In this document: one piece after another, positions 1-7,395 of the stretch
How positions within the stretch are numbered: the first letter of the stretch is position 1
Layout: each line of letters opens with the position of its first letter
From: Streptomyces spinoverrucosus
GTDB taxonomy: Bacteria > Actinomycetota > Actinomycetes > Streptomycetales > Streptomycetaceae
Length of the DNA: 64,000 bases
Direction: 5' to 3'
Assembly (NCBI RefSeq): GCF_006539505.1
Contig: NZ_BJND01000052.1
Location: forward strand, 1 to 64,000
Made by a program: the position numbers and the translations under genes
The notes under the pieces: generated by a model
Seen by the model: only the letters and a program-made list of their open reading frames with translations
Databases searched by the model: none
Told to the model about the DNA's origin: nothing

Positions 1-154
1 TAAGAGTCGGAGCCGCCCGTGAGGGGCAGGAACTTCCTCGCCGCCACGGTGCTCCGGCTCCGCAGCGGCCTGGATACCTGATGGTCCTGGGCGACACCAG
101 AGGAGGTCACGAAGGCTGGCCCGGTACCTTGCGGGATTAGGCTAGGACCCCATT

Positions 155-370
155 GTGGAGATTGCGGTCTGGAACTCCTACGCCATGCTCGCCCACCAGC
201 GAGGGGAGCACACGGAGGCCGTCGACTCGGGCCTGGCTGCCCAGTCCACCGCCATCACCAAGCGTGACCCCTCTTCGCCTCCCTGGACCACGCCCGCACG
301 GCCATCGGCCACTTGAACCTCGGCGACTGACAGGCCGCCATCCGTTTCCTGGGGGTACACCCAGGAGGCC
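155..370 (+). pseudogene. decayed TPR-like gene fragment
   Basis: A GTG-started frame from 155 reads VEIAVWNSYAMLAHQRGEHT and resembles the TPR part of Streptomyces helix-turn-helix/TPR regulators. After about codon 45 the reading has to change frame to continue as LFASLDHARTAIGHLNLGD, which then meets a stop near 330; a related QAAIRFL stretch follows the stop. One frameshift and one stop over about 200 bases, with no N-terminal domain, indicate a broken remnant. The family name is inferred from the helical A-x-x-x-L-G-D spacing only. Confidence 0.4.
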
Positions 371-503
371 CTGGGGCTTCCGAAAGGTCGGCGAACGCCA
401 GCCCTTCCCGGACTCCCCGCTGTACGCCGTGATGCTGGCCGAAACTGCCGCTGAAGTAGCGGAAAAGGCGAGCCAGTTGCTCTCCGTAGGGTGCGGATTC
501 TGA

Positions 504-941
504 TCACGCGGAAGGGGAGAGCTGTTCGCGCACCCATTCGGGATCAGGGTTGGTGTGTGGCCGGCCCGCCACGATGACGGTCGGCACGGTCTCGTTGCCG
601 TCGTTGGCTGCCCTCACCGCTGCTGCTCCTGCCGGGTCACGCCAGATGTTGACCCAAAGCAACTGGCGGGCGCTGCGGCCCAGCCGGATGCGCAGTCGTA
701 TGCAGTACTTGCAGCCCGGACGCCAGAAGACGACCGGCCGACCGTCGACCACGCTGCGGCGTTGTGCCTCCCGGGCATCGATCGACCTCGGGAAGATCAG
801 GGGCGAGTTCACGCCTGCGAGCGAAAGGAACGCCAGTAGGAGTGCTGCGGCTGTGCCGGGGTTCCCTTTGAAGATCAGCCCAGTCGCGACGGCTGAGCCG
901 CAGAGCACAAGCAGCATCGGCAGGATCCAATCGCGCATCAT
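504..941 (-). CDS. membrane-anchored glutaredoxin/mycoredoxin-like protein
   Basis: This 145-residue protein has two hydrophobic segments (about residues 5-24 and 29-50) followed by a small thioredoxin-fold domain. The domain carries a CKYC motif at residues 77-80 and a TVPTV cis-proline element at about 118-122, the signature of glutaredoxin/mycoredoxin proteins. It probably reduces mixed disulfides at the membrane, using mycothiol in an actinomycete; this is inferred from family knowledge. The first residues MMRD give two adjacent Met codons and the exact start is uncertain. It lies alone in a poorly conserved segment, so its partner is unknown. Confidence 0.75.
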   Translation of the reverse strand: MMRDWILPMLLVLCGSAVATGLIFKGNPGTAAALLLAFLSLAGVNSPLIFPRSIDAREAQRRSVVDGRPVVFWRPGCKYCIRLRIRLGRSARQLLWVNIWRDPAGAAAVRAANDGNETVPTVIVAGRPHTNPDPEWVREQLSPSA

Positions 942-1050
942 GGGGACGCAGGCTATCGATGAGTGGAAATGCTCCTCGAAACCAGGGGCTGTCCGGCGAT
1001 CATGCAGTCAGTGGCCGTGTTTCCGTGACGCTGCCGTAGCCTCCGTGGTC

Positions 1051-1593
1051 ATGTTCAAGTGGTGGCATGTGGTGGCGGATGACGAACGGCAGCGATGGAC
1101 TCTCGATCCGTTCGTGAGCGTGGGGCCGCTGGCGTTCGGTGTGGGCCCCGGTGAGGTATCGGAGGCACTGCGCGGTGTCACAAAGGAAGCTCAGCGGCAC
1201 AGGCTTCGCCGTCGTGCGAACGAGACTGTCGACGTCATTGAGGAGGGCGAGTACCGAGAGTTCGGTCTGAAGCTCTACTACCGGGAGGAACGGCTGGCCG
1301 GCATCGTGGTCGATGCACTGCGAGGGCCTCAGGTCTACGTGGAGGGTGTGGCCTTGGTGGGCCAGGTCCCTTCCGTTCTGGAGCAGTGGATGCTCGACCG
1401 TGCCGAAGCCCGTGAGCCGGATTCGGAGCTCTCTTACATGGATGCTGGCGTCCCTGGGTCGGACTCACTGGGCGTCGTTCTGGATGTGCAGCGCGCAGGC
1501 GATCACCTCCTGACGCGGCCGGTGTTCGTCCCCCGTGAGGCCCTGGATGACCTCCCCCACTTCCTGCCACGGGAAGCTTGGTCGCGTTGCTGA
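1051..1593 (+). CDS. hypothetical protein, 180 aa
   Basis: The reading frame is open much further upstream, but there it overlaps the glutaredoxin-like gene on the other strand; protein-like sequence begins at MFKWWHVVADDERQRW, so the ATG at 1051 (or GTG at 1045) is chosen. The product is soluble, acidic and has no signal peptide or membrane segment. It alternates short beta-like stretches (VSVGPLAFGVG, FGLKLYYREERLAGIVV) with charged helices. The pattern is reminiscent of small immunity/SMI1-like proteins of Streptomyces accessory regions, but no diagnostic motif is visible, so no function is assigned. Confidence 0.6.
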   Translation: MFKWWHVVADDERQRWTLDPFVSVGPLAFGVGPGEVSEALRGVTKEAQRHRLRRRANETVDVIEEGEYREFGLKLYYREERLAGIVVDALRGPQVYVEGVALVGQVPSVLEQWMLDRAEAREPDSELSYMDAGVPGSDSLGVVLDVQRAGDHLLTRPVFVPREALDDLPHFLPREAWSRC

Positions 1594-1919
1594 GCACGCC
1601 TGCCAGGCAGACTGGGACGGGGCCGTGGGTCTTTCCGTGACGGACGCGGTCGCAGTCACCGGCCAACGTCCATACAGATTGGCGGACTTGAGCGCGGGAC
1701 GCGGTAGTGCGGTCAGCGCACCATCCCGCGGCCACCGCCCTCGACGGACTCGCGGGTCCTGGTCGGAGCAGTGGGCGCAGGACTTCGGTTGTGGTCGGCA
1801 GGGCGGTCAGGGAGAGGGGTCCTGCCCCTGTTCCTGACCGCCCCGGTGGTGGACGGGTGGGTGGACTTCTTCATGCGCGGTTGTGCGGTTTGAGGGCAGG
1901 AACTGCCTTTGGTTGTCCG
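1594..1919. other. intergenic stretch with one long hairpin
   Basis: No convincing gene is seen here. The only structure is an 11-bp perfect stem, GGGCGGTCAGG at 1801-1811 pairing with CCTGACCGCCC at 1833-1843, with a smaller internal stem. It sits between the convergent ends of the 180-aa gene (+) and the small secreted protein gene (-), so it probably works as a bidirectional terminator. Confidence 0.5.
1801..1843. terminator. bidirectional hairpin terminator candidate
   Basis: Eleven-bp perfect stem between two convergent genes; no strong T-tract, as is common in Streptomyces. Confidence 0.5.
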
Positions 1920-2159
1920 TCAGTTGCAGAAGTTGAGGATGGGGAGGAGGCCGTTGCCGCACTGGAAGTGCTCCCCGTCCCCGCCGCCGCCACCGTAGGC
2001 TGGGGTGGCCTTTGTGGCGACGTGCGTGGCTGGCGTCGCGGCCGCGGCGGATGTGGCAGTTGCCACCCCCGCCGCACATGCGATGCCCACGGCGGCACTC
2101 ACCGCGAGTGCTCGCGGAATCCGGGAAACGGCCTTCTTGGGGTGAGGTGTAGTGTTCAT
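1920..2159 (-). CDS. small secreted protein, unknown function
   Basis: From ATG at 2159 the 79-residue product has a lysine-containing n-region (MNTTPHPKKAVSRIPRA), a hydrophobic core (LAVSAAVGIACAAGVA) and an Ala-rich cleavage region, a typical Sec signal peptide. The mature part is short: a Thr/Ala linker, a glycine run, then CGNGLLPILNFCN, a hydrophobic tail framed by two cysteines 11 residues apart. The frame is open for another 21 codons upstream, but that extension does not fit a signal peptide. Function unknown; the Cys-framed hydrophobic tail suggests a small surface peptide, which is inference only. Confidence 0.6.
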   Translation of the reverse strand: MNTTPHPKKAVSRIPRALAVSAAVGIACAAGVATATSAAAATPATHVATKATPAYGGGGGDGEHFQCGNGLLPILNFCN

Positions 2160-2467
2160 GGACTCACCATGCACACCCTCGCGATCAGTTGCTCGCCGAG
2201 CGCATCCGAGCGGGTGAGCCACCCCACAGGGCCGGATCAGAATTCGCTTTCAGGGATACGCCGGCCTCGGCTGACCTCGATACGCGGCACATCGCTCAGT
2301 TGGCCTCGGCATTTCATGACGGCTCGCCAGATCAACTCGCAAGCAGTTGTGGCTTGTTGGGCCGTTTGGTGGGCAGGTCGAGGGTCCGGCTGTCACGCCT
2401 GGTGGGCGCCGGGTTCCACGGCTCCGGCGGGCCGGTGCGGGTTTGGAGGGACGGGGCACGCTGCTGG
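2160..2467. other. intergenic stretch without a clear gene
   Basis: A plus-strand frame from 2189 (LLAERIRAGEPP...) is open and looks weakly protein-like for about 50 codons, but it has no visible ribosome binding site and its later part shadows the 128-aa minus-strand frame. Nothing here can be supported as a gene. Confidence 0.35.
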
Positions 2468-2836
2468 TCAGCCTGGCTTCGGCAGGGCGGTGAGCCGGGC
2501 CAGGGCGTCGGTGATCACGTCGGTCCAGGCCGGCAGCTCCAGCACGATCTGGACGATCTCCAGCCAGATCTGGTTCTGCGCGCCCTCGTGGAGGGGCAGG
2601 TGGTCGCTCGCGGCGTTGGAGCCGGCGTTGCCAGGTCCCACATCCGGAGCCGGCGTGTCGGCCAACTTCCACACACGGTCGCGGACTTCAGCGCTTGCCG
2701 TCCTGATCACATCAGGGGCCTTCGGCCCGGCCGAGGCTAGGGCGTCGACGAGGCGGGAGACCGTCGGGTCGGAGGCCACCGGCAACCCGACGCGCTCATG
2801 GCCCCGTTGGACGAGGAGCACCGAGCGCTCCGACAT
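2468..2836 (-). CDS. hypothetical protein, 122 aa
   Basis: Frame from the ATG at 2836 (MSERSVLLVQRGHERVGL); six more codons are open to an ATG at 2854. The product is soluble, with helical stretches such as TVSRLVDALASAG and IWLEIVQIVLELPAWTDVITDAL. Amino-acid composition looks like a real protein, and the opposite-strand frame is Arg/Gly rich as shadows usually are. No motif or family is recognised. Confidence 0.45.
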   Translation of the reverse strand: MSERSVLLVQRGHERVGLPVASDPTVSRLVDALASAGPKAPDVIRTASAEVRDRVWKLADTPAPDVGPGNAGSNAASDHLPLHEGAQNQIWLEIVQIVLELPAWTDVITDALARLTALPKPG

Positions 2837-3480
2837 TCGAGGCGCAGGAGGCACGTGCGGAGGCCTTCGGTATGCGGGCGCTCAACGAGTTCAAGGCAAG
2901 CATGTGGGAAAGAGCCCGGAGCAAGCTCGTTCAGCGCCTGCGTGATCAGGGCGCCCCAATGGGGAGGTCGCGGGTTGCAGTGTCACGAAGCAGCCGTACG
3001 GCCGGTCCGACAAAGAACCTCCGGTTGGGGAGCCGGCGAAGAGCCGCCCCTCCTTTCCCTTCGGGGCCACCCGGACCGAGGAGGAGACACGGGGAGGCAT
3101 CCTGGCCCTCCAGGCCCGAGCCCGTCGACGTGCGGGCCGCGCGAGTGATCCTCGGACGGGACGCATCCCGTCCTCACGGATTCGTTTGACCGTGGACACG
3201 GCGAGCTGGACCAAGTGATCCGTGCCTACGCCGGACAGCCGGCCAGCGACACACCGGAGCGAACCGAGCCGGGCGTCGATCGCCTACCTGCGGCACACCT
3301 GGCACACCCGCCCATGGGCGCCGGTACGCGGAGCCCCCGCCCGGACGACTCGGCCGGCCCCGTACAGCCCCAGCGGCTGGCTCGCCTTCGTCGCCGCCCG
3401 GCTCGTGGATGGACCGCGGCGACGCAGATGCCGTCGCCCGGCGCGTGGTGGCCCGCGGTGTGGCCACCAGGGCAATGAAA
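2837..3480. other. accessory stretch with no intact gene
   Basis: The plus strand from about 2838 reads TFEAQEARAEAFGMRALNEF and continues as a charged helix to about 2960, then degenerates. Several other frames are open but Arg/Pro rich. The segment lies on the 3' side of tRNA-His, where decayed integrated elements are common. No attachment-site duplication of the tRNA 3' end was found by eye in 1-3500. Confidence 0.4.
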
Positions 3481-3518
3481 GAGGCCGGTGACCCCTTCCT
3501 ACGAAGGTCACCGGCCTC
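3481..3518 (-). terminator. terminator downstream of tRNA-His
   Basis: Thirteen-bp perfect stem: GAGGCCGGTGACC at 3481-3493 pairs with GGTCACCGGCCTC at 3506-3518. On the minus strand it begins 9 bases after the tRNA 3' end and is followed by TTTC, as expected for the tRNA transcript. Confidence 0.85.
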
Positions 3519-3527
3519 TTCGAACAG

Positions 3528-3601
3528 GGTGAGTGACGGGACTCGAACCCGCGGCATCCTGGACCACAACCAGGTGCTCTACCAGCTGAGCTACACCCAC
3601 C
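3528..3601 (-). tRNA. tRNA-His (anticodon GTG)
   Basis: The minus strand folds as a complete cloverleaf. The acceptor GTGGGTG pairs with CACTCAC (one G-T wobble), with the extra G at position -1 facing C73 that is diagnostic of tRNA-His. The D arm is GCTC/GAGC, the anticodon arm is CCTGG-TTGTGGT-CCAGG with anticodon GTG, and the T arm contains GTTCGAGTC. The 3' CCA is not encoded. A strong terminator follows at 3481-3518. Confidence 0.96.
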
Positions 3602-3694
3602 ATGACCGGCGGTTCTACTGTCGTTTCCCCGACCGGCCGAGAAAAAGTGTACAGGGTCCGAAGGGGTGCTCGCGCCCGGCTTTCGCCGGGGCGG

Positions 3695-4297
3695 TCACTG
3701 TGCGGGCAGGACGTGCTTCGCGGCGATCGCTCGGGCGGTGTCCGAGTCAGGGCCGGGCTGCGGTACGAAGATGGCCTCGCGGTAGTAGCGCAGTTCCGCG
3801 ATGGACTCGCGGATGTCGGCCAGGGCGCGGTGGTTGCCGTTCTTCTCGGGGCTGTTGAAGTACGCGCGCGGGTACCAGCGGCGGGCCAGCTCCTTGATGC
3901 TGGAGACGTCGACGATGCGGTAGTGGAGGTAGTCCTCCAGCGTGGGCATGTCGCGCAGCAGGAAGCCCCGGTCGGTGCCGACCGAGTTGCCGCACAGCGG
4001 GGCCTTGCCGGGCTCCTTGATGTGTTCACGTACATAGGTGAGGACCTGGTCCTCGGCGTCCGCGAGGGTCGTGCCGTTCGGCAGCTCCGCGAGCAGGCCG
4101 GACGCGGTGTGCATCTGACGTACCACCTCCGGCATCGTCTCCAGCGCCCGGTCCGGCGGGCGGATGACGATGTCCACCCCCTCGCCGAGTACGTTCAGCT
4201 CGGAGTCGGTGACGAGGGCGGCCACCTCGATGAGAGCGTCGTCGGACAGCGAGAGGCCGGTCATCTCGCAGTCGATCCACACCATGCGATCGTTCAT
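3695..4297 (-). CDS. orn: oligoribonuclease Orn
   Basis: This 200-residue protein is a DEDDh 3'-5' exoribonuclease that degrades 2-5 nt RNA fragments and pGpG, the product of c-di-GMP breakdown, in the cytoplasm. Exo I reads WIDCEMTG, with the catalytic Asp9 and Glu11. The C-terminal NHRALADIRESIAELRYYRE carries the Exo III His and Asp. Length is normal for the family. It lies 127 bases downstream of adpA on the same strand; adpA-ornA linkage is known in Streptomyces, where ornA affects growth and morphology. Read-through from adpA plus its own promoter is likely. Confidence 0.95.
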   Translation of the reverse strand: MNDRMVWIDCEMTGLSLSDDALIEVAALVTDSELNVLGEGVDIVIRPPDRALETMPEVVRQMHTASGLLAELPNGTTLADAEDQVLTYVREHIKEPGKAPLCGNSVGTDRGFLLRDMPTLEDYLHYRIVDVSSIKELARRWYPRAYFNSPEKNGNHRALADIRESIAELRYYREAIFVPQPGPDSDTARAIAAKHVLPAQ

Positions 4298-4353
4298 GCG
4301 TCCACCCTACGGCCGACATGCGCATATGAGGGGTGCCGCGTACGTGCGGGAAC

Positions 4354-4390
4354 GGGAGCAGGGCCCACAGGGGCTGCCTGCTCCCTGTGG
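4354..4390 (-). promoter_or_regulatory. overlapping hairpins between adpA and orn
   Basis: Two stems compete: GGGAGCAGG (4354-4362) with CCTGCTCCC (4377-4385), and CCACAGGG (4365-4372) with CCCTGTGG (4383-4390). They share bases 4383-4385 and so cannot both form fully. Either could end adpA transcription before orn; function is inferred from position only. Confidence 0.4.
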
Positions 4391-4424
4391 ACCCCGTCAC
4401 ACCGTCACGGCCGGGTCACGGCCC

Positions 4425-5675
4425 TTACGACCCGCTGCGCTGCCCCGGCAGGCTCGCACGCGCGTACGTCTCCCGCGCGTGATCCCCCGGCAGCGCCGAG
4501 GAGCCGACCGCGCTCGCCGCCGCCGTACGGCGTGCCTGCATCGGCACCGGGCTCTCCGGGTGCAGCGGGGCGGACGGCGGGCCTGCCTGCGGCGGCGGGC
4601 CGGTCATCGGCGCGGGCGCGCTCGCCGTGCCGTCGCCGTCCGACGTGCGGTCGGACTGCGGGCGGCGTGCTCGGTACGCCGCCCGGTACGCGGCCGGGGA
4701 CGAGCCCAGCTGGCGGCGGAAGTGGCCGCGCAGGGCGACCGGCGAGCGGAAGCCGCAGCGGCCCGCCACCTCGTCGACCGAGTAGTCCGATGTCTCCAGC
4801 AGGCGCTGCGCCTGCAGCACCCGCTGGGTGATCAGCCACTGCAGGGGCGCGCTGCCCGTCAGCGAGCGGAAGCGGCGGTCGAACGTGCGGCGCGACATGT
4901 ACGCCCTCGCCGCCAGCGTCTCGACGTCGAACTGCTCGTGCAGATGCTCCAACGCCCAGGCGACGACCTCCGCCAGCGGGTCGGCGCCGATCTCCTCCGG
5001 TAAAGATCGGTCCAGGTAGCGTTCCTGGCCTCCGCTCCGGCGTGGGGGCACCACCAGGCGGCGGGCCAGCGCGCCGGCCGCCTCGTTGCCGTGGTCCGTC
5101 CGCACGATGTGCAGACAGAGATCGATTCCGGCCGCGGTGCCCGCCGACGTCAGCACGTCACCGTCGTCGACGAACAGCTCCCGCGGGTCCACATGGACCG
5201 ACGGGTAGCGCTTCGCCAGCGTCGGCGCGTACATCCAGTGCGTGGTGGCCGGGCGGCCGTCCAGCAGGCCCGCCGCCGCGAGGACGAACGCCCCCGTGCA
5301 CAGGCCCACGATCCGGGCGCCCTCCTCGTGCGCCCGGCGCAGCGCGTCGAGCGCCTCCTCCGGCGGTGGCGAGGTGATCGATCGCCAGGCGGGCACGACC
5401 ACCGTGCCCGCGCGGGAGATCGCTTCCAGGCCATGCGGCGCGGTCAGTTCCAGGCCCCCTGTGGTCCGCAGCGGGCCTTCCTCGCCCCCGCACACCAGCA
5501 GTCGGTAGCGCGGTACGCCGGCGTCCTGGCGGTCGATTCCGAACACCGACAGCGGTATGGAACTCTCGAAGATGGGGCCGCCGCTGAACAGCAGCACCGC
5601 GACGATCTCCTTGCGGCGGCGCCCGGACAGCTTCCGGGCCCCGGCATCCGGCGCGGCAGTGGAGTCGTGGCTCAT
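4425..5675 (-). CDS. adpA: AdpA, central developmental AraC/XylS regulator
   Basis: The 416-residue product has an N-terminal DJ-1/PfpI (GATase-1-like) dimerisation domain (about residues 24-200; GLCTGAF with Cys126, His146 in TTHWMYAP) and an AraC-type double helix-turn-helix (about 230-335; FDVETLAARAYMSRRTFDRR and VDEVAGRCGFRS). The Pro/Arg-rich tail is low complexity. Domain order, length and the neighbouring orn identify AdpA, the activator of aerial growth and secondary metabolism. Codon 225 (5001-5003), in the linker between the two domains, is TTA, so translation should depend on the bldA leucyl-tRNA, as in known adpA genes. A long untranslated leader precedes it. Confidence 0.95.
   Translation of the reverse strand: MSHDSTAAPDAGARKLSGRRRKEIVAVLLFSGGPIFESSIPLSVFGIDRQDAGVPRYRLLVCGGEEGPLRTTGGLELTAPHGLEAISRAGTVVVPAWRSITSPPPEEALDALRRAHEEGARIVGLCTGAFVLAAAGLLDGRPATTHWMYAPTLAKRYPSVHVDPRELFVDDGDVLTSAGTAAGIDLCLHIVRTDHGNEAAGALARRLVVPPRRSGGQERYLDRSLPEEIGADPLAEVVAWALEHLHEQFDVETLAARAYMSRRTFDRRFRSLTGSAPLQWLITQRVLQAQRLLETSDYSVDEVAGRCGFRSPVALRGHFRRQLGSSPAAYRAAYRARRPQSDRTSDGDGTASAPAPMTGPPPQAGPPSAPLHPESPVPMQARRTAAASAVGSSALPGDHARETYARASLPGQRSGS
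5001..5003 (-). promoter_or_regulatory. TTA (bldA-dependent) codon in adpA
   Basis: In-frame TTA for Leu225 of AdpA within RSLPEEI, at the linker between the DJ-1-like and DNA-binding domains. TTA is very rare in Streptomyces genes and is read only by the bldA tRNA; this position is the conserved one in adpA. Confidence 0.9.
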
Positions 5676-6051
5676 ACTGCTAAGCCCCCCTCGGTGGTCG
5701 CGGCTCCTCGGTTGTGTCGCTCCTGCACGTTTCCCCTCGGTCCTGCACGAGTCCCCCGCCGTAGACAGTCAAGATCGAATCTACTGTGTCCCGCCGTGCC
5801 GGTGTGCCAGTTCATCACCCGGCACATTGTCGACTTGGCAACTTGGCGTGAAGCATTCGATCACGAAGCGTTGCACTAGCGGGCCGCGCAGGGAAGTGCG
5901 CCTTGTCGCAGTGGCCAATCCACGTAGGGTGCGCGAGCCCCCTGGGACCCTTTCCGTGCAGGTCGAACGGGGGTTGGGGGGTGCTCGGGGGTGCTGATGC
6001 ACACAGTTCAGAAGTTGGCTGAAAAGATACGGGCGCGTGCGCGGAAACCGG
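5676..6051 (-). promoter_or_regulatory. adpA: adpA upstream regulatory region
   Basis: About 375 bases without a gene separate adpA from the next coding sequence, consistent with the long complex adpA promoter known in Streptomyces. TGGCGTGAAG at 5844-5853 matches nine of ten bases of the AdpA consensus TGGCSNGWWY, and TTGGCAACTTGGC just beside it repeats the TTGGC core, so autoregulation is possible. GTGCCGGTG and CACCCGGCAC around 5795-5825 form an imperfect inverted repeat. No ArpA-type operator could be assigned with confidence. Confidence 0.5.
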
Positions 6052-6384
6052 TCAGCCGACCGGTGTATGTCCGCCCGGGCGCCGTCCGCCCCTGTGCGCC
6101 CCCGAACCGCTGCGCTGATGCCGGCCCCGGTGCGGCGCGCCCTCCGTGGCCCGCAGCCGGGCCGCGCCGCGCTCGGACGCGCGCAGCAGCGCCCGGCAGA
6201 CCGCAGTGACGGCGGCGAGGCCCAGGGCGGTGCCCATGGCGCCCGCGAGGGAGCTGCCGCACCACACGAGGATCACCGGGACGAGCAGACAGCTGAAGGC
6301 GGCCCACCGGACCACGTCGGTCACCGCGTCCGGGCCGGACGCGGTCCCGGGGCGCGTCTCGGGGGTCGGGCGGGGTGCGGACAT
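6052..6384 (-). CDS. small membrane protein, unknown function
   Basis: From ATG 6384 (MSAPRPTPETRPG) the 110-residue product has two adjacent transmembrane segments (about residues 24-60: VVRWAAFSCLLVPVILVW and AGAMGTALGLAAVTAVC), then a basic Arg/Gly-rich cytoplasmic tail. Nine more codons are open upstream to 6411. No catalytic motif is seen. It lies between adpA and a universal stress protein gene, transcribed toward adpA. Confidence 0.6.
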   Translation of the reverse strand: MSAPRPTPETRPGTASGPDAVTDVVRWAAFSCLLVPVILVWCGSSLAGAMGTALGLAAVTAVCRALLRASERGAARLRATEGAPHRGRHQRSGSGAHRGGRRPGGHTPVG

Positions 6385-6717
6385 CACATACTCCCTGTAG
6401 CGGCGGCTCACGCTCCCTGCGGCGGTGGCTCACGTGGATCAACGCCGGTTCGACCGCTCGGTCACTGCCGGACCGGGGGTGCGCCGGCGGCGTAAGTGAA
6501 TCCTGTGCAAACCGCCTGTACGGGGCAGCAACCATTGCGTTACGGGCGCCCCCTCGTGCATGCTCCCTGGAACCCGCCGCGGACGTGAGCGGGATCTGGG
6601 CTAAGGAGGCGTGCCGCCGTACCCTTGGGGGTATGGGGTTGGGAAGATGATTCCCGGACACAGCTCCGCCGCACACTGTCGTCCCACCCGATCAAGGATC
6701 ACAACGCCGAGACAGCC
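6385..6717. other. divergent intergenic region
   Basis: This 333-base stretch separates the small membrane protein (-) from the universal stress protein (+) and must hold both promoters. No palindromic operator stands out. The stress-protein frame stays open back to 6625, but that extension does not match the family. Confidence 0.4.
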
Positions 6718-7245
6718 ATGGCCGGTCACGAATTCTTCGAACCCGCGGACCGCAAGCGGCCGGTCGCCGACCCGACGGCGGCCGATCCCCTGGCGGCGGA
6801 AGAGCCACGCCAATCGTGCGACCCCGCCTTCAAGCACGGTGTCGTCGTCGGCTTCGACGGCTCGACGTCCTCCGAGCGTGCCCTCGCGTACGCGATCGGC
6901 ATGGCCCAGCGCTCCGGTTCGGGCCTGATCATCGTCCATGTGGCCAACCGGCTGCCCACCACGGTGTGGGCCGGCTGTGAGCCACCCGTCTTCGTCGACG
7001 TGCCGGACCACCGCACCGAGGTGCTCGGTCTGGAACTCGCGTGCGCGGAGTACCTCGCCGAGGTGCCCTGGATCCTGGTCGAGCGCGGCGGTGACATCTG
7101 CCACGAACTCGAGGAGGTCGGGCGGGAGTACGAGGCGGACGCCATCGTCGTCGGCTCCACGCACGGCATCGTGGGGCGCATTTTCGGCTCTGTCGCGGGG
7201 CGGCTCGCCAAGCGCGCCAAGCGCCCTGTCGTTGTCATTCCGTAA
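6718..7245 (+). CDS. universal stress protein (UspA family)
   Basis: The 175-residue single-domain Usp protein starts at MAGHEFFEPADRK, with a GAGA element just upstream. After a variable N-terminus of about 38 residues the domain begins with GVVVGFDGSTSSERAL (first strand and Asp loop). It ends with DAIVVGSTHGIVGRIFGSVA, which follows the ATP-binding G-x2-G-x9-G-S pattern, and closes with KRPVVVIP. It is likely a cytoplasmic ATP-binding stress or dormancy protein. The frame extends upstream to 6625 but that part is not Usp-like. Confidence 0.9.
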   Translation: MAGHEFFEPADRKRPVADPTAADPLAAEEPRQSCDPAFKHGVVVGFDGSTSSERALAYAIGMAQRSGSGLIIVHVANRLPTTVWAGCEPPVFVDVPDHRTEVLGLELACAEYLAEVPWILVERGGDICHELEEVGREYEADAIVVGSTHGIVGRIFGSVAGRLAKRAKRPVVVIP

Positions 7246-7308
7246 CTCGCCGTTGGCCCAGGTGAGATGCCTGGTGGGCACGGCCGACTCCCTTTGTGCA
7301 CACGCCAA

Positions 7309-7326
7309 ATCTACTCACGCGTAGAT
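7309..7326. promoter_or_regulatory. inverted repeat upstream of YaaH-like gene
   Basis: ATCTAC (7309-7314) and GTAGAT (7321-7326) form a perfect palindrome with a 6-base spacer, 70-87 bases before the GTG start of the following gene. A second short stem, GCCCTTGTGAAGGGC, follows. Possible operator; the regulator is unknown. Confidence 0.35.
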
Positions 7327-7395
7327 GTGTTTGTGCCCTTGTGAAGGGCATATACCGGTCACCGCACAACTGCACAGGCATGAAGGGAGCCCGCC

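Noticed and set aside
2872..3189. Small plus-strand gene MRALNEFKASMWERARSKL
   Set aside because: Only the first 30 or so codons look like protein; the rest is Arg/Pro rich and no ribosome-binding site or family is seen.
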